A stretch of DNA of 10,009 nt, from assembly GCA_900551555.1 (NCBI GenBank), contig URWC01000063.1, forward strand, positions 1-10,009, given 5' to 3'. Positions 6,691 through 10,009 of the stretch are shown here, in pieces; within the stretch, counting starts at the first letter, position 1, and each line of letters starts with the position of its first letter. Below the pieces are notes generated by a model, which was not told the origin of the DNA, did not search any database, and saw only the letters and a program-made list of their open reading frames with translations. This DNA is from an uncultured Collinsella sp. Its GTDB lineage: Bacteria > Actinomycetota > Coriobacteriia > Coriobacteriales > Coriobacteriaceae. Made by a program: the position numbers and the translations under genes.

Positions 6691-6716
6691 ATTATAGCGC
6701 TAATGCGTCCTATAAT
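6691..6716. promoter_or_regulatory. Divergent -10 boxes and small palindrome between glf and pta
   Basis: TATAAT occurs on the plus strand at 6711-6716, facing pta, and on the minus strand at 6691-6696, facing glf. TAGCGCTA (6695-6702) between them is a perfect 8-bp palindrome and a possible operator. Neither box has a convincing TTGACA at 16-18 bp, so activator dependence or a weak promoter is possible. The two start regions would nearly abut, so the promoters could interfere. Confidence 0.45.
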
Positions 6717-6769
6717 GAGCTTGCCACACAAGGAAAGCTCAAGCACCACGGCGAACATAATTGAAAGGT

Positions 6770-6793
6770 AAACCCGCTAGCAGCGGGTTTATT
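6770..6793 (+). terminator. Terminator-like hairpin in the pta leader
   Basis: AAACCCGCT (6770-6778) pairs with AGCGGGTTT (6782-6790) around the 3-nt loop AGC, followed by ATT. It has the shape of a short intrinsic terminator. It lies inside the likely 5' untranslated region of pta, about 54 bp before the start codon. An upstream stem, TGAGCTT with AAGCTCA (6716-6722 / 6735-6741), sits near the predicted transcript start. It could be an attenuator, or a read-through block if the real pta promoter lies downstream. Confidence 0.5.
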
Positions 6794-6843
6794 CGTGGAT
6801 AGCCGGGCGCCTGGAGCTTAGCGAAACGCTTGTAAGGAGTAAC

Positions 6844-7824
6844 ATGAGCGATTTCCTTAACCGTATGAAGTCTGCCGCCAAGGCCGACCTTAAGACGATC
6901 GTCCTGCCCGAGGGCGAAGATCCGCGCACCATCGTCGCAGCCACCAAGATCATCGAGGAGGGCCTGGCAAAGATCGTCATCCTGGGCAACCCCGACGAGA
7001 TCAACGTTCCCGGCGCTACCGTCATCGACCCGCGCAATGCCGAGAAGCACGAGGAGTACGCGCAGAAGTTCGCCGAGCTCCGCGCCAAGAAGGGCGTCAC
7101 CATCGAGCAGGCTCGTGCCCAGGTGATGGACGCTACCTACTTTGGCACCATGATGGTCAAGATGGGCGATGCCGACGGCCTGGTCTCCGGCGCCTGTCAC
7201 TCCACCGCCGACACCCTGCGCCCCGCGCTGCAGATCCTCAAGACCGCCCCGGGCACCAAGCTGGTCTCGGCCTTCTTCGTGATGTGCACCGACACCCCGC
7301 AGTTCGGCACCGACGGTACGCTGATCTTCGCCGACTGCGGCCTCAACATCAACCCGTCCTCCGACGAGCTCTCCGAGATCGCCATCGCTTCCGCTCACTC
7401 TTGGTCCACCTTCATGGGCAACGTTGAGCCGCACGTGGCCATGCTCTCCTACTCCACCATGGGCTCCGCCGGCGGCGAGGTCGCCAAGAAGGTCCAGGAG
7501 GCCGTGAAGTTCTGCAAGGAGAAGGCTCCCGAGCTCGCCATCGATGGCGACCTGCAGCTCGACGCCGCTATCGTCCCCACCGTCGCCCAGCTCAAGGCCC
7601 CCGGCTCCTCCGTCGCCGGCAAGGCCAACGTGCTCGTGTTCCCCGACCTCGAGGCCGGCAACATCGGCTACAAGCTTGTCCAGCGCTTCGCCGGTGCCGA
7701 CGCTTACGGCCCCATCCTGCAGGGCATCGCCAAGCCGGTTAACGACCTTTCGCGCGGCTGCTCTGCCGACGACATCGTGGGTGTCGTGGCCATCACCGCC
7801 GTCCAAGCTCAGATGGCTGAGTAG
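6844..7824 (+). CDS. pta: Phosphate acetyltransferase
   Basis: Pta converts acetyl-CoA plus phosphate to acetyl phosphate and CoA, feeding acetate kinase for ATP. The 326 residues match the short single-domain Pta class; there is no DRTGG or BioD-like N-terminal domain. Motifs: IVLPEGEDPRTI (19-30), YFGTMMVKMGDADGLVSGAC (99-118), STADTLRPALQIL (120-132), FADCGLNINPSSDELSEIA (162-180), STMGSAGGE (204-212), LKAPGSSVAGKANVLVFPDL (250-269), AGNIGYKLVQRFAG (271-284) and AKPVNDLSRGCSADDIV (296-312). S303, R304 and D310 align with the catalytic S309, R310 and D316 of Methanosarcina Pta. AAGGAG (6834-6839) is 4 bp before ATG. Codon choice is strongly biased to C-ending and AAG/GAG codons, consistent with high expression. 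It converges on ackA instead of forming the common ackA-pta operon. Confidence 0.97.
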   Translation: MSDFLNRMKSAAKADLKTIVLPEGEDPRTIVAATKIIEEGLAKIVILGNPDEINVPGATVIDPRNAEKHEEYAQKFAELRAKKGVTIEQARAQVMDATYFGTMMVKMGDADGLVSGACHSTADTLRPALQILKTAPGTKLVSAFFVMCTDTPQFGTDGTLIFADCGLNINPSSDELSEIAIASAHSWSTFMGNVEPHVAMLSYSTMGSAGGEVAKKVQEAVKFCKEKAPELAIDGDLQLDAAIVPTVAQLKAPGSSVAGKANVLVFPDLEAGNIGYKLVQRFAGADAYGPILQGIAKPVNDLSRGCSADDIVGVVAITAVQAQMAE

Positions 7825-7839
7825 CGGACGCACTCGCCC

Positions 7840-7970
7840 GAAGGCCGTACGGGCTAACCCCTGAAAACGTCCTCGACCAATGAAACGCTCCCGTTCTGCT
7901 CCTCCGGAGCTACGAACGGGGGCGTTTCTGGTCTGCGGATTGTTTTCAGGGGTTAGCCCGTGCGGCCTTC
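7840..7970. repeat. Long hairpin element 3 downstream of pta
   Basis: Arms 7840-7868 and 7942-7970 are 29 bp each and complementary throughout, with a single G-U pair (7848/7962). Inside, GACCA (7875-7879) pairs with TGGTC (7929-7933), then 15 continuous pairs (7882-7896 with 7914-7928, one G-U), then GCTCC-TCC-GGAGC (7898-7910). The architecture equals elements 1 and 2, but the core sequence differs. It begins 15 bp after the pta stop, and no T-run follows the outer arms. Confidence 0.88.
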
Positions 7971-8133
7971 TGCCGTCACGTGGCATTCAGGGAATCTGGA
8001 GTGGACGGCGGCTTGGCTACGAGCTGGGGCTGAAGATCTGAATGATTGGATGCCGTTGTTGGGAGCGCAGGCGTTGCTGGTGACGATCACTTTGGAGATT
8101 GAAAGGCCGGTGGGCTTCGGCGGTTGTTGTGCC
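7971..8133. other. Non-coding stretch between hairpin element 3 and the 62-bp repeats
   Basis: I see no gene here. Open frames on either strand have unlikely composition (many Trp, Cys and Arg), no ribosome site and no recognisable domain. The base texture is TG-rich on the plus strand and unlike the flanking genes. It may hold a further degenerate repeat unit, since CTTCGGC and GTGCC near 8115-8133 loosely resemble the ends of the units that follow, but the match is too weak to claim. Confidence 0.5.
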
Positions 8134-8319
8134 GGAAACTACATCCCAGTTTGGAGGCGGATTGTGGGATGTGGCTTCCGCTTGGGGCCTGTTTGGGAAA
8201 CTTTGGGACGGAATTTTGCTTTATTGTGGGTCGCACTTTCCGCAACGTGCCTCAACCGGAAAGCGTGTCCCAGTATTTGCGCTCGAAATGGGATGGAGTT
8301 TCCGCCGTCCGCCTGTCAA
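8134..8319. repeat. Three diverged tandem copies of a 62-bp unit
   Basis: Units begin at 8134, 8196 and 8258, exactly 62 bp apart. Each opens with GGAAA, has TTCCGC ending at unit position 48, and has GCCT at unit positions 54-57. Units 1 and 3 also share TCCCAGT on the left and TGGGAT on the right, giving a 15-16-15 stem-loop layout (for example GGAAACTACATCCCA with TGGGATGTGGCTTCC). Unit 2 keeps the ends, TGTGGG, and the spacing, but its inner stem is weaker. The 62-bp period is not a multiple of three, which argues against a coding repeat. Confidence 0.75.
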
Positions 8320-8321
8320 GC

Positions 8322-8361
8322 AAAAAGGCCTCCAGAGCTGTTGCTCTGGAGGCCTTTTGTT
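8322..8361. terminator. Bidirectional intrinsic terminator between pta and ackA
   Basis: AAAAGGCCTCCAGAGC (8323-8338) pairs perfectly with 8343-8358 around the loop TGTT. Plus-strand reading gives TTTTGTTT after the stem, and minus-strand reading gives TTTTTGCTT. It lies 19 bp beyond the ackA stop, so it serves ackA in the minus direction and can also stop read-through coming from pta. Confidence 0.93.
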
Positions 8362-8379
8362 TACTTGCAAATGCGCGCG

Positions 8380-9558
8380 TTAGTTGTTCTTGGTCAGGCG
8401 CTCGACGTCGTGGGCGATCATGTATTCCTCGTCGGTGGGGATGACCATGACCGTGACGGCGGAACCGGCGGCACTGATGACCTGCGGGCCGTTGCCCACG
8501 GCCTCGCGGTTCTTGTTATTGTCGATGCGTACGCCCAGCCACTCAAAGCAGTCGCAGAAGGCCTTGCGAATCGACCAGTCGTTCTCGCCGATGCCGGCGG
8601 TAAAGGTGATGGTATCCACACCCGCCATGGAGGCGATCATGGAACCGGCCTGTTGCATGGCCTTGTAGGCGAACATATCGAAGGCGAGCAGGCAGCGCTC
8701 GTCACCCTCGGAGGCGCGCGTACGGATGTCTCGGGCATCGTTGGAGATGCCCGAGATGGCAAGCAGACCGGACTGCTTGTTCATCATGTCGTCGACTTCC
8801 TGATAACTGTAGCCGCCCTCGCGCTGAAGATAGCACACGGTGGCCGGGTCGATGGAACCGCAACGGGTGCCCATCATCAGACCGTCAAGCGGCGTGAGTC
8901 CCATCGTGGTATCGCGGCAAACGCCGTCCTCAATGGCGGCAAGCGAAGCACCGTTGCCCAGATGGCACGAAAGCAGACGGTGACAGCGCGAGCCTAGGAT
9001 CTCCTTGGCCATCATCCACTCATAGCGGTGGCTCGTGCCGTGGGCACCGTACTTGCGCACGTGGTACTTGTCGCGCACGTCCTTAGGCAACGCGTAGGTG
9101 TAGGCGACCTCGGGCATGGTCATGTGGAACGAGGTATCGAAGACGGCCACGTTGGGCAGCTCCGGATACTTCTCGCGGCAATACTCGATTGCTGCGGCCT
9201 CGCCATAATTGTGCAGCGGGGCGAGCGGGGCCACCTCGAGAATCTTAGCCATGACCTCATCGTCGACGACCGCGGAATCATCGAAGTGCCAGCCGCCCTG
9301 AACGATACGGTGGCCGATGCCATCGATCGTAAAGTCGGTCTTCTCGAGCTCCTCGAGCACGCGTGCAATGGCGGAACGATGATCAGGAAAAGGAATCTCC
9401 TCGGTCTGCTTGGCACCACCGTTCTCGGAGTGGCCAAAGATGCCCATATCCGATCCGATACGCTCGCAGTTGCCCTTGGCGAAAACCTCGCGGGTATCGG
9501 TATCCAAAAGCTGATATTTAAGGCTCGAGCTGCCGGCGTTGACAACAAGTACGTTCAT
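8380..9558 (-). CDS. ackA: Acetate kinase (complete copy)
   Basis: AckA transfers phosphate from acetyl phosphate to ADP, yielding ATP and acetate. The 392 residues are close to the usual 395-400. The ASKHA-fold motifs are present: VLVVNAGSSSLKYQLL (3-18, N7), GHRIVQGG (82-89, R84), VFDTSFHMTMP (139-149, D141), YGAHGTSH (170-177, H173), SCHLGNGAS (197-205), TTMGLTPLDGLMMGTRCGS (217-235, R232), GISNDARDIR (270-279), FTAGIGEN (319-326) and VIPTDEE (372-378, E378). These match N7, R91, D148, H180, R241 and E384 of Methanosarcina AckA. Many family members have His where this protein has Gln87 (HRVVHGG versus HRIVQGG). AAGGAG (minus strand, 9563-9568) lies 4 nt before ATG. A second, divergent ackA lies directly upstream. 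Confidence 0.97.
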   Translation of the reverse strand: MNVLVVNAGSSSLKYQLLDTDTREVFAKGNCERIGSDMGIFGHSENGGAKQTEEIPFPDHRSAIARVLEELEKTDFTIDGIGHRIVQGGWHFDDSAVVDDEVMAKILEVAPLAPLHNYGEAAAIEYCREKYPELPNVAVFDTSFHMTMPEVAYTYALPKDVRDKYHVRKYGAHGTSHRYEWMMAKEILGSRCHRLLSCHLGNGASLAAIEDGVCRDTTMGLTPLDGLMMGTRCGSIDPATVCYLQREGGYSYQEVDDMMNKQSGLLAISGISNDARDIRTRASEGDERCLLAFDMFAYKAMQQAGSMIASMAGVDTITFTAGIGENDWSIRKAFCDCFEWLGVRIDNNKNREAVGNGPQVISAAGSAVTVMVIPTDEEYMIAHDVERLTKNN

Positions 9559-9578
9559 GAGACTCCTTCGTGATTACA

Positions 9579-9640
9579 GTACGGTCGGCAAACCTATAAG
9601 GCGGCCGTACCCTTAATAAGAAGTTATCAGAGTTCAATAA
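9579..9640 (-). promoter_or_regulatory. AT-rich leader and candidate promoter of the complete ackA
   Basis: Reading on the minus strand, TTATTG (9635-9640) and TATTAA (9613-9618) are 16 bp apart and form a weak promoter candidate; TATAGG (9593-9598) is another possible -10. Downstream, GTACGGTCG (9579-9587) pairs with CGGCCGTAC (9602-9610) with one G-U, a 9-bp dyad in the likely leader that could be an operator or a 5' hairpin. With the terminator beyond it, this suggests ackA has its own promoter rather than sharing one with its paralog. Confidence 0.35.
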
Positions 9641-9671
9641 ATATCTATTAAGCTCTTCGCCCAAAGAGCAT

Positions 9672-9709
9672 AAAAGGGGGCTGAACGGCACAAGGCCATC
9701 CAGTCCCCT
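9672..9709 (-). terminator. Probable terminator of the upstream ackA paralog
   Basis: On the minus strand GGGGACTG (9701-9708) can pair with CAGCCCC near 9676-9682, with one bulged base. An inner GGCC/GGC pairing is also possible. The stem is followed by CTTTTATG, and it starts 14 bp after the paralog's stop. A small GCTCTT/AAGAGC hairpin (9652-9669) lies just beyond. The stem is imperfect, so confidence is moderate. Confidence 0.55.
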
Positions 9710-9722
9710 CCCCTTGTATCAT

Positions 9723-10009
9723 TTACTTGCCGCTGACGATGCGCTCGACGTCGGAAGCGATCATGAACTCCTCATCCGTGGGGATGACGAAAATCTTGAC
9801 CTTGGAATCCTTGGCGGACAGGCACCAAGCGCCGTCGCCACGCAGGGCGTTGCGGGCATGGTCCATCTTGACGCCCATAAAGGCCAGACGGTCGGCCACA
9901 CCAGCGCGAACGGCCGGAGCGTGCTCGCCGATGCCGGCGGTAAAGACCAGGGTGTCCATGCCGCACATGGAAGTGGCCATCTCGGCGGCCTTGGCGGCAA
10001 TCTTGTAGA
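9723..10009 (-). CDS. ackA: Second acetate kinase paralog, C-terminal part (runs off the window)
   Basis: The visible 94 or so residues are the C-terminal lobe of an acetate kinase: DTLVFTAGIGEH, then VIPTDEEFMIASDVER, with the frame open to the right edge (YKIAAKAAEMATSMCGMD precedes). By eye, about 35 of 95 aligned positions match the C-terminus of the neighbouring complete AckA, so this is an old paralog and not a recent duplication. The active-site region containing the family's terminal Glu (PTDEE) is intact. The N-terminal half, including the nucleotide- and acetate-binding Asn, Arg, Asp and His, lies outside the window, so activity cannot be judged. Confidence 0.93.
   Translation of the reverse strand, partial: YKIAAKAAEMATSMCGMDTLVFTAGIGEHAPAVRAGVADRLAFMGVKMDHARNALRGDGAWCLSAKDSKVKIFVIPTDEEFMIASDVERIVSGK

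Noticed and set aside
6715..6771. 18-codon leader peptide frame before pta (MSLPHKESSSTT...)
   Set aside because: Its ATG lies inside the TATAAT box, so it would not be transcribed from that promoter, and there is no ribosome site before it.
6739..7986. Long minus-strand open frame opposite pta
   Set aside because: It is antisense to an intact pta, rich in Gly, Asp and His, with no domain and no ribosome site. It is a composition artefact.
8134..8319. CRISPR array
   Set aside because: Units are only three and heavily diverged; the anchors are 4-6 bp, with no exact 24-37-bp repeat separated by unique spacers, and no cas gene is present.
8099..8383. Small Trp/Cys/Gly-rich plus-strand frame
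   Set aside because: It is made of the repeat units plus the terminator hairpin, with no ribosome site and no recognisable domain.
7960..8997. Plus-strand open frame through the 62-bp repeats into ackA
   Set aside because: It starts inside a hairpin arm, crosses a strong terminator and then runs antisense to ackA. The repeat period of 62 is not compatible with repeated protein units.

Overview
The window reads as a high-GC Gram-positive anaerobe, most likely Collinsella or a close relative in the Coriobacteriia. This rests on my recognition of the protein styles, the GC-rich codon use and the kind of intergenic hairpin repeats seen. I could not run a search, and the genus call is inference.

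Layout. Positions 1-206 hold the 3' end of a plus-strand gene with a Pro/Glu-rich tail, closed by a strong intrinsic terminator. A plus-strand block follows: an RNA m5U methyltransferase of the RlmD type (320-1633), a hairpin repeat that probably terminates it, a DJ-1/PfpI protein and a Maf nucleotide pyrophosphatase that overlap by 4 nt, then a P1-family (S58) peptidase. A 371-bp gene-free stretch (4015-4385) carries two very long hairpin elements with a shared core and a small remnant of a glycosyltransferase tail. The minus-strand pair glf (UDP-galactopyranose mutase) and a family 2 glycosyltransferase follows, read from 6612 down to 4386. Next come plus-strand pta (6844-7824) and two tandem minus-strand acetate kinases, one complete (8380-9558) and one cut by the window end (9723 onward).

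How the genes work together. Pta and AckA form the acetyl-CoA to acetyl phosphate to acetate plus ATP pathway, the main substrate-level ATP yield of many fermenters. Here the two genes converge rather than share an operon, and there are two AckA paralogs. Glf and its glycosyltransferase suggest a galactofuranose-containing surface glycan. DJ-1 and Maf look like a translationally coupled housekeeping or repair pair.

The most unusual content is non-coding. Three 110-131-nt hairpin elements sit just downstream of genes (4026-4150, 4244-4353, 7840-7970). They have perfect or near-perfect locus-specific outer arms. Two of them share a core whose inner stem differs by paired compensatory changes. 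In addition, 8134-8319 is three diverged copies of a 62-bp unit, and a GGGACGGGG hairpin lies at 1648-1701.
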